The notes below the pieces were generated by a model. It saw only the letters and a list, made by a program, of their open reading frames with translations, was not told where the DNA came from and ran no database searches. DNA of 64,000 bases from Xanthobacteraceae bacterium. Lineage in GTDB: Bacteria; Pseudomonadota; Alphaproteobacteria; Rhizobiales; Xanthobacteraceae. The translations under genes and the position numbers were made by a program. Where the stretch lies: positions 930,001 to 994,000 of the forward strand of contig JAHBZE010000002.1 of NCBI GenBank assembly GCA_019635585.1, read 5' to 3'. Below are positions 8,332-17,536 of the stretch, piece by piece. The number at the start of each line of letters is the position of its first letter. The stretch's first letter is position 1.

Positions 8332-10227
8332 TTACCAGCCGCCACCGCCGCCACCGCCGCCACCGCCGCCCGACGAACCGCCGCCGCCCGAGCCGCTCGA
8401 CGAGCCCGGCGCGGTCGAAGCCGACGAGATCGCCGCCGCAACCGTGCTGCCGAGATGGCTCGAGAATCCCGCCGGATCGCGGCTCCAGTCGCGATTGCCG
8501 TGATACCAGGCGTAAGTCGTTGCCCCCGCGGCGGCAGCAGCCGCAAGCACGCCCGCGAACTTCTTGCCCCACGCGTTCTCGCAGTCGAGCGCAATCGCGT
8601 AAGGGAGAAACTTCTCGAACAGTTCCGGCGTCTTCTTCGGTGGGTTCATCGTGTTGAGACGATCTTCCTCTGCAACCGAGAGATATTCGCGGAAGCCCGA
8701 AATCTGATCACGGATCTTCTGGCCATCGACGCTCGGCGCTTTCAGCCAATAGAACGAATACATCGCGATCGCCTCGATCACCCAGGCCGCGAGCGCGGGC
8801 AGCATCAGGTTGAGATTGATGCCGCCGCCGAGGCCGTACATCAGCGCAAGCCCGCCCGCCGCGGCCGCGAGCCAGAGAATAACGCCGGTGATGTTCCAGC
8901 CGTTGATCGTCTTGTGCGAGGTAAAGCCCGCCATGATCAGAAAATTCGCGACCAGCATCACGCCGCCGGGAATAAGCATTCCGACCATGCCGGCGGCAAC
9001 TTCGTCTCCGCTCTTGGTCGACCCGATTGCAAACAGGATCGCGCCGACCGCGATGATCGCGAGGAAGAAACCAAGGAACGACCAGCCGAAATTATTCGCG
9101 AACAGCTTGCCGTTGTATGCGGAGGAAAGTTCGCCCTCGAGCGCGGTCTTCGCACCGCCGATGATGGTGTGGTTGGATTGCGTCAACGCAATCGAGTTTC
9201 CGCCCGCGAACAGATGTTGCCGCAATCTCTCTTCAGGCGAATCGAGCTTCTGCCCGCCCGCGCGTGAGGTGATCTGTGAAAAAGACGGCGTCTCCGAAAG
9301 CGTAAGATGTCCCTTGACGCCGAGATCGACAATCGCCGCCGTGAAGGCGCGGTTGTCGAAACTCAATTGATCGATGTAGCGCACCGCTGCGGGCGACATG
9401 TCGTTCGGGGGACCGAACAGCGGGATGATCGTTCCCGCCGCCGGGTCGCGCCCGACGCGCGACCACGTCGAAAGATAATAGAAGCCGACGCCGATCAATC
9501 CGATCAGCGCGGCGAGGATCGGCAGGTTGTCCTGCAGGAAATAGCTTACCTGCTGCGCGCCATTTGGCGGCGAGACGATGCCTTTTTGCCATGCGACCGC
9601 GACGGTCAACCCGTTGTTCGGCGGCAGACGGCGTGTCGTGCGCCAGACGATGCGGTTGCGCGTCTGCTCGATGACTTCTGCGTCCTTTCCGGTCGCGCCT
9701 TGCGGGCCGGTGTAAAACGCGTTCTGTCCGATTTGCGCGCCGTCCGGCAGGGTAATCACCGCCGATGCGGCGTCGATATAGAAATTCCAGCCGTTACCGG
9801 TCGCGTTCCAGTAGAGCTCGTCGAACTTCTCGAAGAAGCCCACTTGCCGCGTGGTGCGATAGCGGATGCCATACGTGTGCTGACCACGCGAGATGAATAC
9901 GTCCGCGTTGCCGATGCGCGTGCGCACGCCGTTCGAGTAGCTTTCGGTCGTGTAGCGTTCCGGCTTGCCGTCTCGTGTCACCTCGAGCACCTGGAAGCCG
10001 ACCTTCACCAGCGTGCCATTGCGGTTGCGGTAGCTCGTCGGAAAGTCGCGGAAGATGCCGCGCCGGAACTGGTTGCCCTCGGCCTGAATCGTGATCGTCT
10101 CGAAGACGTCGAGGTCGCCGTTGGCGAGCACGCGCACATCGCTGACGAAATTGATGATGCGCTCCTGCGCGAACGCGGAAACCTGCGCGGCGAGCAGAAG
10201 GAGTGCGGCGATCAATATGCGGCGCAT
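8332..10227 (-). CDS. DUF2207 membrane protein with glycine-rich C-terminal tail (copy A)
   Basis: 631 residues with the same layout as the downstream copy: signal peptide (RRILIAALLLLAAQVSAFA), DUF2207 domain (SDVRVLANGDLDVFETITI, RRGIFRDFPTSY), a membrane helix (NLPILAALIGLIGVGFYYL), a soluble region, further membrane helices and a tail ending GGGGGGGGGGGW. The tail resembles those of YgcG/TPM-type proteins, where its role is unknown. It starts 2 bases after the lemA stop. Tandem duplication with lemA suggests a two-paralogue membrane complex, which is inference. Confidence 0.86.
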   Translation of the reverse strand: MRRILIAALLLLAAQVSAFAQERIINFVSDVRVLANGDLDVFETITIQAEGNQFRRGIFRDFPTSYRNRNGTLVKVGFQVLEVTRDGKPERYTTESYSNGVRTRIGNADVFISRGQHTYGIRYRTTRQVGFFEKFDELYWNATGNGWNFYIDAASAVITLPDGAQIGQNAFYTGPQGATGKDAEVIEQTRNRIVWRTTRRLPPNNGLTVAVAWQKGIVSPPNGAQQVSYFLQDNLPILAALIGLIGVGFYYLSTWSRVGRDPAAGTIIPLFGPPNDMSPAAVRYIDQLSFDNRAFTAAIVDLGVKGHLTLSETPSFSQITSRAGGQKLDSPEERLRQHLFAGGNSIALTQSNHTIIGGAKTALEGELSSAYNGKLFANNFGWSFLGFFLAIIAVGAILFAIGSTKSGDEVAAGMVGMLIPGGVMLVANFLIMAGFTSHKTINGWNITGVILWLAAAAGGLALMYGLGGGINLNLMLPALAAWVIEAIAMYSFYWLKAPSVDGQKIRDQISGFREYLSVAEEDRLNTMNPPKKTPELFEKFLPYAIALDCENAWGKKFAGVLAAAAAAGATTYAWYHGNRDWSRDPAGFSSHLGSTVAAAISSASTAPGSSSGSGGGGSSGGGGGGGGGGGW

Positions 10228-10229
10228 GT

Positions 10230-10802
10230 TCAGGCCCCCTGCTGGAACGAGATGTTCGGATTGGCGCGCTGCGAATCTTCAAGCTCGAAGAACGGCTGCT
10301 CGGAAAAGCCGAGCGGTTTGGCGATCATTAAATCCGGAAACGACTGGATCGAAATGTTCAGGTTACGCACCGCGCCGTTGTAATAGCGCCGCGCATATTG
10401 AAGCTGCTCCTCGATCTCCGAAAGCTGCTCCTGCAATTTGAGGAAATTCGTATTTGCCTTGAGTTGCGGATAGGCCTCCGCGACCGCGATCAGGCGCCCG
10501 ACCGCCGAGCCGAGTTGCTGGGTCGCCTGGGCGTTCTGCGCAACGTTGCCGCCGGCTTGCGCGTCGAGGCTCATCGCGCGCTTCGAGGTCACTTCCTCGA
10601 GCAAAGAACGCTCATGAGTCGCATAGCCCTTCACCGTTTCGACCAGCGCCGGCACCAGATCGGTGCGGCGCTTCAACTGCACGTCGATGCCGCTCCACGC
10701 TTCGCGCACCACGTTGCGCTGGCGGATGAGCCGGTTGAAGACGACGATGATGTAAATGAGCACGACGGCGGCGACGCCGTAGGCAACCCAGTCCCAGCGC
10801 AT
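10230..10802 (-). CDS. lemA: LemA-family protein
   Basis: 190 residues, usual LemA length. One N-terminal membrane helix (about residues 5-24, WVAYGVAAVVLIYIIVVFNR) is followed by the LemA helical bundle with the signature RNVVREAWSGIDVQLKRRTD LVPALVETVKGYA in consecutive pieces. LemA proteins are inner-membrane anchored with an external helical domain, and their biochemical role is unknown. It is the first gene of a three-gene operon with two DUF2207 paralogues; the spacings are 2 and 13 bases. Tail residues SFQQGA end just before the next ATG. Confidence 0.92.
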   Translation of the reverse strand: MRWDWVAYGVAAVVLIYIIVVFNRLIRQRNVVREAWSGIDVQLKRRTDLVPALVETVKGYATHERSLLEEVTSKRAMSLDAQAGGNVAQNAQATQQLGSAVGRLIAVAEAYPQLKANTNFLKLQEQLSEIEEQLQYARRYYNGAVRNLNISIQSFPDLMIAKPLGFSEQPFFELEDSQRANPNISFQQGA

Positions 10803-11042
10803 TTCGGGCTTCCCCTTCCAGAATGGTGCGCAGTCTGTCGCAGGGCCTTTTCCGCCTCAATGGGGAGGCGCGTTTTTCGCAGTAAAATCGCTGTGTTTCG
10901 GGGTTCCGCAAAACGCGCCTCGACTGCACGAAAAGCGGCCTGTGGGCTGCGTTCTTTAGGCTTCCCTTGACCCTCGAATCTGGTCTAAGACCCCGGCCAG
11001 CCGCGGGCCTGCTTTCGCTCCGTGCTTCCGCGAGGATGGAAA

Positions 11043-11069
11043 GGACGCGCGACCGCGCGGCCTTTTTTT
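11043..11069 (+). terminator. Intrinsic-terminator-like hairpin in the carB leader
   Basis: The arms ggacgcg and cgcggcc (one A/G mismatch) form a G+C-rich hairpin at 11043-11062 followed directly by seven T residues at 11063-11069. It stands only 47 bases upstream of the carB ATG and reads toward carB. It may be an attenuator, or the end of a short upstream transcript; no gene lies between lemA and carB to be terminated. Upstream, cccggcc near 10993 could pair with ggccggg near 11092 in an alternative fold. Confidence 0.5.
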
Positions 11070-11115
11070 GTGCCCTCATTCTGCTTTCGCGAGGCCGGGA
11101 AGTGTTCAAGAGCTG

Positions 11116-14100
11116 ATGCCCAAACGCACGGACATAAAATCCATCTTGATCGTTGGCGCTGGTCCCATCGTGATCGGTCAGGCCTGCGAGTTCGACTATT
11201 CCGGCACGCAGGCGTGCAAGGCCCTGAAAGAAGAGGGCTACCGGATCATTCTGGTGAACTCCAATCCGGCGACGATCATGACCGATCCGGAGTTGGCGGA
11301 CGCGACCTATATCGAGCCGATCACGCCGGAGATCGTCGCGAAGATCATCGAGAAGGAGCGCCCCGACGCGCTGCTCCCGACGATGGGCGGCCAGACCGCG
11401 CTCAATACCGCGCTCTCGCTTCGCAAGATGGGCGTACTCGAAAAATACAACGTCGAGATGATCGGCGCGACCGCCGACGCCATCGACAAGGCCGAAGACC
11501 GCGAACGCTTCCGCGAGGCCATGACCAAGATCGGTCTCGAGTCGCCGAAATCGATCCAGATCAAGACGCTCGGTCAGGCGCTCGACGCGCTGAAGGAAAT
11601 CGGACTGCCCGCGATCATCCGTCCGTCCTTCACCATGGGCGGCACCGGCGGCGGCATCGCTTATAACCGCGAGGAGTTTCTCGACATCGTCGAGCGCGGC
11701 ATCGACGCCTCGCCGACCAACGAAGTGCTGATCGAAGAGTCGGTGCTCGGCTGGAAAGAATACGAGATGGAGGTTGTCCGCGATAAAAAAGACAACTGCA
11801 TCATCATCTGCTCCATCGAGAATCTCGACCCGATGGGCGTGCATACCGGTGACAGCATCACCGTCGCGCCCGCGCTGACGCTGACCGACAAAGAATACCA
11901 GATCATGCGCGACGCCTCGATTGCGGTGTTGCGCGAGATCGGCGTCGAAACCGGCGGCTCCAACGTGCAGTTCGCGGTGAACCCCGCCGACGGCCGCCTG
12001 ATCGTCATTGAAATGAACCCGCGCGTGTCGCGCTCCTCCGCGCTCGCCTCCAAAGCCACCGGCTTCCCGATCGCGAAGGTCGCGGCGAAACTCGCGGTCG
12101 GCTACACGCTGGATGAAATCGCGAACGATATCACCGGCGGCGCGACGCCCGCCTCTTTCGAGCCGACCATCGACTACGTGGTCACGAAAATCCCGCGCTT
12201 CGCTTTCGAGAAATTTCCGTCGAGCGACCCGAACTTCAACGTGCTGACGACCTCGATGAAGTCGGTCGGCGAAGCCATGGCCATCGGCCGCACATTCCGC
12301 GAAAGTTTGCAGAAGGCGCTGCGCTCGCTCGAAACCGGTCTCTCGGGCCTGGACGAAATCGAAATCGAAGGTTTGGGTCAGGGCGACGATAAGAACGCGA
12401 TCCGCGCCGCACTCGGCCGTCCGACGCCGGATCGACTGCTCAAAGTCGTGCAGGCCATGCGGCTCGGCACCACCAACGAAGAAATCTTCACCGCCTGCAA
12501 GATCGACCCGTGGTTCCTGGAGCAGCTTCGCGCCATCGTCGATCTCGAAGCGGAGGTGAAGGAAAAAGGCTTACCCACGACCGCGGCGCCCATGCGGATG
12601 CTCAAAGCCAACGGCTTTTCTGATGCGCGGCTCGCGAAGCTCACGGGATTAAGCGAAGCAGAAGTTGCGAAGAAACGCCGCGCGCTGAACGTGCGCCCGG
12701 TTTACAAGCGTATCGACACCTGTGCTGCCGAATTCGCCTCGCCCACCGCGTATATGTACTCGACCTACGAGACCCCGTTCGCAGGCACGCTCGCCGACGA
12801 AGCCAAGGTTTCGGACAAGAAGAAGGTTGCGATTCTCGGCGGCGGCCCGAACCGCATCGGCCAGGGCATCGAGTTCGATTACTGCTGCTGTCATGCGGCC
12901 TTTGCGCTACGCGACGCCGGTTTCGAAACCATCATGATCAACTGCAATCCGGAAACGGTATCGACCGACTACGACACCTCGGATCGCCTCTATTTCGAGC
13001 CGCTGACCGGCGAGGACGTGATCGAAATTCTCGACCGCGAGCGCACCAACGGCGTACTGCATGGCGCGATAGTGCAGTTCGGCGGCCAGACACCGTTGAA
13101 GCTCGCCGACGCGCTCGAAAAGGCGGACGTGAAAATCCTCGGCACCTCGCCCGACGCGATCGACCTTGCCGAAGACCGCGACCGCTTCAAGAAGCTCCTT
13201 GAAAAGCTCGATCTGTTGCAGCCCGAAAACGGGATCGCGAAATCCACCAAGGAAGCGCGCGAGATCGTCGAGCGCATCGGCTTCCCAGTGGTGATCCGCC
13301 CGTCTTATGTGCTTGGCGGCCGCGCGATGGAAATCGTGCACGATGCGACCCAGCTCGAGCGCTACATGAAAGAAGCGGTCGTCGTTTCGGGCAAGAGCCC
13401 GGTGCTGATCGACCGCTATCTCTCCGACGCGATCGAAGTCGATGTCGATGCGCTCGCCGACGGCGAAACCGTCTTCGTTGCCGGCATCATGGAGCACATC
13501 GAGGAAGCCGGCATCCACTCAGGCGACTCGGCTTGCTCGCTCCCGACCCATTCGCTCGACGCCAAGACCATCAAGCAGCTCGAGGATGAGACGCGCGCGC
13601 TGGCGCTGGCGTTGAAAGTCGGCGGGCTGATGAACGTGCAATACGCGATCAAGGACGGAAAGGTTTACGTCCTCGAAGTGAATCCGCGCGCCTCGCGCAC
13701 CGTGCCGTTCGTTGCGAAGACCATCGGCATTCCGGTCGCGAAGATCGCGTCTCTCGTGATGGCGGGCGTGCAGAAGGTGAAAGGCGTGAAAGCGCCGAAG
13801 CTCGATCACATCGCGGTCAAGGAAGCCGTCTTCCCCTTCGCGCGCTTCCCCGGTGTCGACACCGTGCTGGGCCCGGAAATGCGCTCGACCGGCGAAGTCA
13901 TGGGCTTAGACAAGGATTACGCGGTCGCTTTCGCGAAGAGCCAACTCGGCGGCGGCACGCAACTCCCGCGCAAGGGCACGGTCTTCGTGTCGGTGAAGGA
14001 CAGCGACAAGACGCGCATCCTGCCGTCGCTGAAAACCCTTTCCGATCTCGGCTTTAGGCTGATCGCGACCTCGGGCACCCTGCGTTACCTGAAGGAACAG

Positions 14101-14376
14101 GGGGTCCCGGCGGAAAAGATCAACAAGGTGCTGGAAGGCCGCCCGCACATCGTCGACGCGATTACCAACGGCGAGGTGCAACTGGTTTTCAATACGACCG
14201 AGGGCGCGCAGGCCCTTGCGGACAGCCGCAGCCTGCGCCGGGCCGCCCTCTTGCATAAAGTGCCCTATTACACCACGCTGGCCGGAGCCGTTGCTGCGGC
14301 GCAGGGCATCAAGGCCTATCTGGCCGGTGATCTCGAGGTCCGGGCGCTGCAAAGCTACTTCGCGAAGGCCGGTTAA
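11116..14376 (+). CDS. carB: Carbamoyl-phosphate synthase large subunit
   Basis: 1086 residues. It makes carbamoyl phosphate from bicarbonate, two ATP and the ammonia delivered by CarA. Two homologous ATP-grasp halves are seen, beginning [20 protein letters not shown] and [20 protein letters not shown]; each has the NCNPET or NSNPAT loop and the ATP-grasp signature. The C-terminal MGS-like allosteric domain ([20 protein letters not shown]) closes the protein. The start is the ATG of [10 protein letters not shown]; a longer GTG frame from 11068 overlaps the leader terminator and is unlikely. greA follows 120 bases later. The 313 bases upstream hold no gene, only the leader hairpin. Confidence 0.98.
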   Translation: MPKRTDIKSILIVGAGPIVIGQACEFDYSGTQACKALKEEGYRIILVNSNPATIMTDPELADATYIEPITPEIVAKIIEKERPDALLPTMGGQTALNTALSLRKMGVLEKYNVEMIGATADAIDKAEDRERFREAMTKIGLESPKSIQIKTLGQALDALKEIGLPAIIRPSFTMGGTGGGIAYNREEFLDIVERGIDASPTNEVLIEESVLGWKEYEMEVVRDKKDNCIIICSIENLDPMGVHTGDSITVAPALTLTDKEYQIMRDASIAVLREIGVETGGSNVQFAVNPADGRLIVIEMNPRVSRSSALASKATGFPIAKVAAKLAVGYTLDEIANDITGGATPASFEPTIDYVVTKIPRFAFEKFPSSDPNFNVLTTSMKSVGEAMAIGRTFRESLQKALRSLETGLSGLDEIEIEGLGQGDDKNAIRAALGRPTPDRLLKVVQAMRLGTTNEEIFTACKIDPWFLEQLRAIVDLEAEVKEKGLPTTAAPMRMLKANGFSDARLAKLTGLSEAEVAKKRRALNVRPVYKRIDTCAAEFASPTAYMYSTYETPFAGTLADEAKVSDKKKVAILGGGPNRIGQGIEFDYCCCHAAFALRDAGFETIMINCNPETVSTDYDTSDRLYFEPLTGEDVIEILDRERTNGVLHGAIVQFGGQTPLKLADALEKADVKILGTSPDAIDLAEDRDRFKKLLEKLDLLQPENGIAKSTKEAREIVERIGFPVVIRPSYVLGGRAMEIVHDATQLERYMKEAVVVSGKSPVLIDRYLSDAIEVDVDALADGETVFVAGIMEHIEEAGIHSGDSACSLPTHSLDAKTIKQLEDETRALALALKVGGLMNVQYAIKDGKVYVLEVNPRASRTVPFVAKTIGIPVAKIASLVMAGVQKVKGVKAPKLDHIAVKEAVFPFARFPGVDTVLGPEMRSTGEVMGLDKDYAVAFAKSQLGGGTQLPRKGTVFVSVKDSDKTRILPSLKTLSDLGFRLIATSGTLRYLKEQGVPAEKINKVLEGRPHIVDAITNGEVQLVFNTTEGAQALADSRSLRRAALLHKVPYYTTLAGAVAAAQGIKAYLAGDLEVRALQSYFAKAG

Positions 14377-14496
14377 ACCTCCGCAAAACGGCGCGTTCTA
14401 AAGGGTTCGTCCGATCGCGGGCAGCCGGCATCGGCGCGCGGTTGGTGAACTTTACTGAATCGGTTGCGTTATGGCCGGTTGGAATTGGAGACGACG

Positions 14497-14970
14497 ATGG
14501 AAAAGATCCCGATGACGGCGGCAGGCTATAGCCAGCTCGAAGCCGAGCTGCGCCAGCGCCAGACGGAGGACCGTCCCCGGATCATTCAGCAGATTTCCGA
14601 GGCGCGCAGCCACGGCGACCTGTCGGAGAACGCCGAGTATCACGCCGCCAAGGAACAGCAGTCGCTGAACGAAGGCCGCATTGCCGAGCTCGAAGACAAG
14701 ATTTCCCGCGCGGAGGTAATCGATGTCTCGAAACTGCACGGCGACATCATCACCTTCGGCGCGACCGTCACGCTGGTCGACGAGGACACCGACGAGGAAC
14801 GCAAATTCCAGATCGTCGGCGAGACCGAAGCCGACGCGAAGCACGGCAAGATTTCGATCACCTCGCCGATCGGCCGCGCGCTCATCGGAAAGAAGAAAGG
14901 CGCCTCCGTCGAAGTCATGACGCCGAAAGGCGCCAAGGGCTACGAAGTCCTCAAAATCGACTGGGTCTGA
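14497..14970 (+). CDS. greA: Transcription elongation factor GreA
   Basis: 157 residues, the normal length. GreA enters the secondary channel of RNA polymerase and stimulates cleavage of backtracked RNA. The N-terminal antiparallel coiled coil (about 1-75) carries the tip motif [19 protein letters not shown] with acidic Asp/Glu, and the C-terminal domain ends with the family pattern [20 protein letters not shown]. The start was chosen because GGAG lies six bases before the ATG at 14497; an earlier in-frame start at 14464 lacks one. It lies downstream of carB and may be partly cotranscribed with it. Confidence 0.97.
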   Translation: MEKIPMTAAGYSQLEAELRQRQTEDRPRIIQQISEARSHGDLSENAEYHAAKEQQSLNEGRIAELEDKISRAEVIDVSKLHGDIITFGATVTLVDEDTDEERKFQIVGETEADAKHGKISITSPIGRALIGKKKGASVEVMTPKGAKGYEVLKIDWV

Positions 14971-15006
14971 CGGCGCCGTCACGGAAACCAAGCAGGAGTG
15001 CCGCTC

Positions 15007-15465
15007 ATGCGGAAATATCTCGCGATTCTCGCAGCCGCGATTGCGTTCGCAACGCTCGCCGATCTGACTGCCACGCAGGCGCGCGACGGCAACTATCGCG
15101 CGGTCGCGATCGACACCTCGCGGCTCGCCGTTCGCGGCCACACGCATCTCGCGGCCGCAATCAAGCCGATGCTCGCAGGCGAATTGTCCAAGGCGCTCGG
15201 CGCCCGTCTCGGCCACGGCGGCCCGACGCTCACGGTTCGCATCACCAAGATCGAACTCGGCATTTACGGCGGACAGGATGCCTCGTCCGGCCAGATCAAC
15301 GACGAAATCTACGGCGTCGTGGTGGTGCCGGGCCGCGGCCCGATTCCGATCCGCGTCGTGCTGCCGCCCGACACCGGTGGCGCGTGGTACGCGCAGAACG
15401 TCGACGAACGGCGCGTATTTCGCCTGATCGAAGCCTTCGCGCAGTGGGCCGCGCGCGAAGCGTGA
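15007..15465 (+). CDS. Secreted protein, tandem paralogue 1
   Basis: 152 residues, with a signal peptide (RKYLAILAAAIAFATLADLTATQA). The mature domain includes GVVVVPGRGPIPIRVVLPP and ends IEAFAQWAAREA. AGGAG lies about ten bases before the ATG at 15007; the GTG at 14998 is too close to it. The next gene encodes a clear paralogue with the same last motif order. I do not recognise the family. It is probably periplasmic. Confidence 0.75.
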   Translation: MRKYLAILAAAIAFATLADLTATQARDGNYRAVAIDTSRLAVRGHTHLAAAIKPMLAGELSKALGARLGHGGPTLTVRITKIELGIYGGQDASSGQINDEIYGVVVVPGRGPIPIRVVLPPDTGGAWYAQNVDERRVFRLIEAFAQWAAREA

Positions 15466-15476
15466 GTTCTGCGAAC

Positions 15477-15896
15477 ATGCGTATCGTTCTTGTGGCGCTG
15501 GGCCTTTGGCTCAGCGCTTTCGTTTCAGGCGAGGCGCAGGCGCAGCGCATACGTATCGAGATCGCGCCTGCGGCGACGCGCAGCGAGCCGCAGCTTACCG
15601 CCTACCTGCGCAGCGCGCTGCCCGGCGAAATCCAGAAAGCGGTTCGTGGAAAATACAGCGGCCCGCTTCGCATCCGGATTCTCGATGCGAAATTCATGCG
15701 CCAGCCGGGTTTCGGCATCGCCGAGCGCGCGGATTTTCTCGACGGCGTCGTGATCGTGCCGAAGCGTGATCCGATTCCGATCCGTCTCACGCTGCCCTTC
15801 GACCGTTCGCTGAATGCCTTCACGCCGCAAGGCGAAAGCCTGCGCGCACAAAACCTCGTGCAGGTTTTTGCGCAATGGGTCGCGAAGTATCTCTGA
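15477..15896 (+). CDS. Secreted protein, tandem paralogue 2
   Basis: 139 residues with a signal peptide (RIVLVALGLWLSAFVSGEAQA). The mature part shares GVVIVPKRDPIPIRLTLPF and the ending VQVFAQWVAKYL with the gene before it, so the pair arose by tandem duplication. It starts 11 bases after the first paralogue and ends 3 bases before the convergent Lrp-family gene. A longer reading frame opens upstream at 15384, but that part overlaps the first paralogue; the ATG that begins a signal peptide is preferred. Function is unknown. Confidence 0.74.
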   Translation: MRIVLVALGLWLSAFVSGEAQAQRIRIEIAPAATRSEPQLTAYLRSALPGEIQKAVRGKYSGPLRIRILDAKFMRQPGFGIAERADFLDGVVIVPKRDPIPIRLTLPFDRSLNAFTPQGESLRAQNLVQVFAQWVAKYL

Positions 15897-15899
15897 ACT

Positions 15900-16373
15900 T
15901 CAGGATTTCTTTTCCAGCGGCACGTTCGGCGCGTCTTTCGAGCGGCCGAGCGTGAGCGAGGTCTTCACGTTGCGTACGTTCGGCGCGGCGGTGAGTTCGG
16001 ACACGAACGCCTGGAAAGTTTCGAGATCGGGCGCGACGCATTTCATGATGAAATCGAATTCGCCCGAGAGCATGTGACACTCGCGCACCAGCGGCCAGTT
16101 CTTCACGCGCTCGTTGAACGCGCTGAGATCGCTCTCCGCCTGGCTCGCGAGATGCACCATCGCGAATACCGTCACCGGATAGCCGAGCGCTTTCTCATCG
16201 AGCAGCGCGCGATAGCCGCGGATGTAACCTGCCTCTTCCAGTGCACGCACACGGCGCAGGCAGGGCGGCGCGGAAATCCCGACACGCCGCGCCAGCTCGA
16301 CATTGGTGATGCGGCCCTCCTCCTGCAAAATCTGGAGGATGTGCCAGTCGATCTTGTCGAGGCTCGCGAGCAA
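15900..16373 (-). CDS. Lrp/AsnC-family transcriptional regulator
   Basis: 157 residues. The N-terminal helix-turn-helix (ITNVELARRVGISAPPCLRR) is followed by the RAM ligand-binding domain (TVFAMVHLASQAESDLSAF, VRECHMLSGEFDFIMK). It is divergent from trxB. The start used is the TTG at 16373, since GGAG lies seven bases before it; a TTG at 16388 is also open, but it falls inside the inverted repeat that probably forms the operator. The family binds amino acids; the effector is not known here. Confidence 0.88.
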   Translation of the reverse strand: MLASLDKIDWHILQILQEEGRITNVELARRVGISAPPCLRRVRALEEAGYIRGYRALLDEKALGYPVTVFAMVHLASQAESDLSAFNERVKNWPLVRECHMLSGEFDFIMKCVAPDLETFQAFVSELTAAPNVRNVKTSLTLGRSKDAPNVPLEKKS

Positions 16374-16385
16374 GGGAAGTCTCCG

Positions 16386-16440
16386 CAATATTCTTTCGCG
16401 GCCAGCCTAGAGCAAGACACGCGACCGCGAAACAATATTG
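16386..16440. promoter_or_regulatory. Inverted repeat, probable Lrp-family operator
   Basis: Arm 1 (16386-16401, caatattctttcgcgg) and arm 2 (16425-16440, ccgcgaaacaatattg) match in reverse complement at 15 of 16 positions, with a 23-base spacer and about 39 bases between centres. The repeat covers the start region of the Lrp gene and the upstream side of trxB, as expected for autoregulation. A second short palindrome, gtaccg cc cggtac, lies at 16482-16495 nearer trxB. Binding is inferred from position and symmetry only. Confidence 0.55.
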
Positions 16441-16573
16441 CGTGAGCATACGGTTGAAAGTTGAGCAGGGCGCTTGCCGCCGTACCGCCCGGTACCCTAG
16501 ATATATGCGCACAGCGCATGGCTCGGGGGGCACCTAGCCGGCGCGGCTGAAGCTCTCCATCGGGAATACCGCC

Positions 16574-17536
16574 ATGTCCGCGACGCACGCGAAGGTAGTC
16601 ATCATCGGCTCGGGCCCGGCCGGTTACACGGCGGCTATATACGCCGCCCGCGCGATGCTCGAACCGGTGCTGATCGAAGGCATCCAGCCCGGCGGCCAGC
16701 TCACCATCACCACGGACGTCGAGAACTATCCGGGCTTCGCCGACGCAATCCAGGGCCCCTGGCTCATGGAGCAGATGAAGGCGCAGGCCGCCCACGTCGG
16801 CACCAAGCTCGTCGCCGACCATGTGAAGGAACTCGACACCAGCCAGCGTCCGTTCAAGATCACGCTCGAGTCGGGCGGTGTTTATCTCGCCGACACCGTG
16901 ATTCTCGCGACCGGCGCGCAAGCCAAATGGCTCGAACTGCCGTCCGAGCAGAAATATCGCGGCGCCGGCGTCTCGGCTTGCGCGACCTGCGACGGCTTTT
17001 TTTACAAGAATAAGGATGTCGTGGTCGTCGGCGGCGGCAACACCGCGGTCGAGGAAGCGCTGTTTCTCACCAATTTCGCCTCCAAGGTGACGCTCGTGCA
17101 TCGCCGCGACTCGCTTCGCGCCGAACGCATCTTGCAGGACCGCCTGTTCAAGAATCCGAAGGTCGAACTCGTCTGGGACTCGGCGATCGAGGAAATCGTC
17201 GGCGGCGGCACGCCGCAGAAGGTAACCGGTGTAAAGTTGAAGAACGTCCGCACCGGCGCGATTGCCGACCGCACGACCGATGGCGTGTTCATTGCGATCG
17301 GCCACCAGCCTTCGACCGATCTCGTCGCCGGCAAGATCAAGATGAAGCCGAACGGTTACGTCTGGACCGCGCCGGATTCGACCGCGACGTCCGTGCCCGG
17401 CCTCTTCGCCGCCGGCGACGTCACTGACGATGTGTTCCGTCAGGCCGTGACTGCCGCCGGCATGGGCTGCATGGCGGCACTCGAAGCCGAACGCTTCCTT
17501 GCCGCGGAGGGCGCTGACCGCGCGGCTGCGGAATGA
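16574..17536 (+). CDS. trxB: Thioredoxin reductase
   Basis: 320 residues, standard low-molecular-weight type. It moves electrons from NADPH through FAD to the disulfide of thioredoxin in the cytosol. The FAD-binding GSGPAGYTAAIYAARA is near residues 12-27; the redox motif CATC is at 136-139 in ACATCDGFFYK; the NADPH motif VVVGGGNTAVEEAL and the second FAD motif LFAAGDVTD are also present. The start is the ATG at 16574. The stop overlaps the LysR gene by four bases, and the Lrp gene is divergent upstream. Confidence 0.97.
   Translation: MSATHAKVVIIGSGPAGYTAAIYAARAMLEPVLIEGIQPGGQLTITTDVENYPGFADAIQGPWLMEQMKAQAAHVGTKLVADHVKELDTSQRPFKITLESGGVYLADTVILATGAQAKWLELPSEQKYRGAGVSACATCDGFFYKNKDVVVVGGGNTAVEEALFLTNFASKVTLVHRRDSLRAERILQDRLFKNPKVELVWDSAIEEIVGGGTPQKVTGVKLKNVRTGAIADRTTDGVFIAIGHQPSTDLVAGKIKMKPNGYVWTAPDSTATSVPGLFAAGDVTDDVFRQAVTAAGMGCMAALEAERFLAAEGADRAAAE

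Noticed and set aside
9307-10383. 358-residue open frame on the plus strand
   Set aside because: Antisense to the upstream DUF2207 gene and the end of lemA; composition of a shadow frame.
10612-11844. 410-residue open frame on the minus strand
   Set aside because: Covers the start of carB in antisense and the carB leader; no domain visible.
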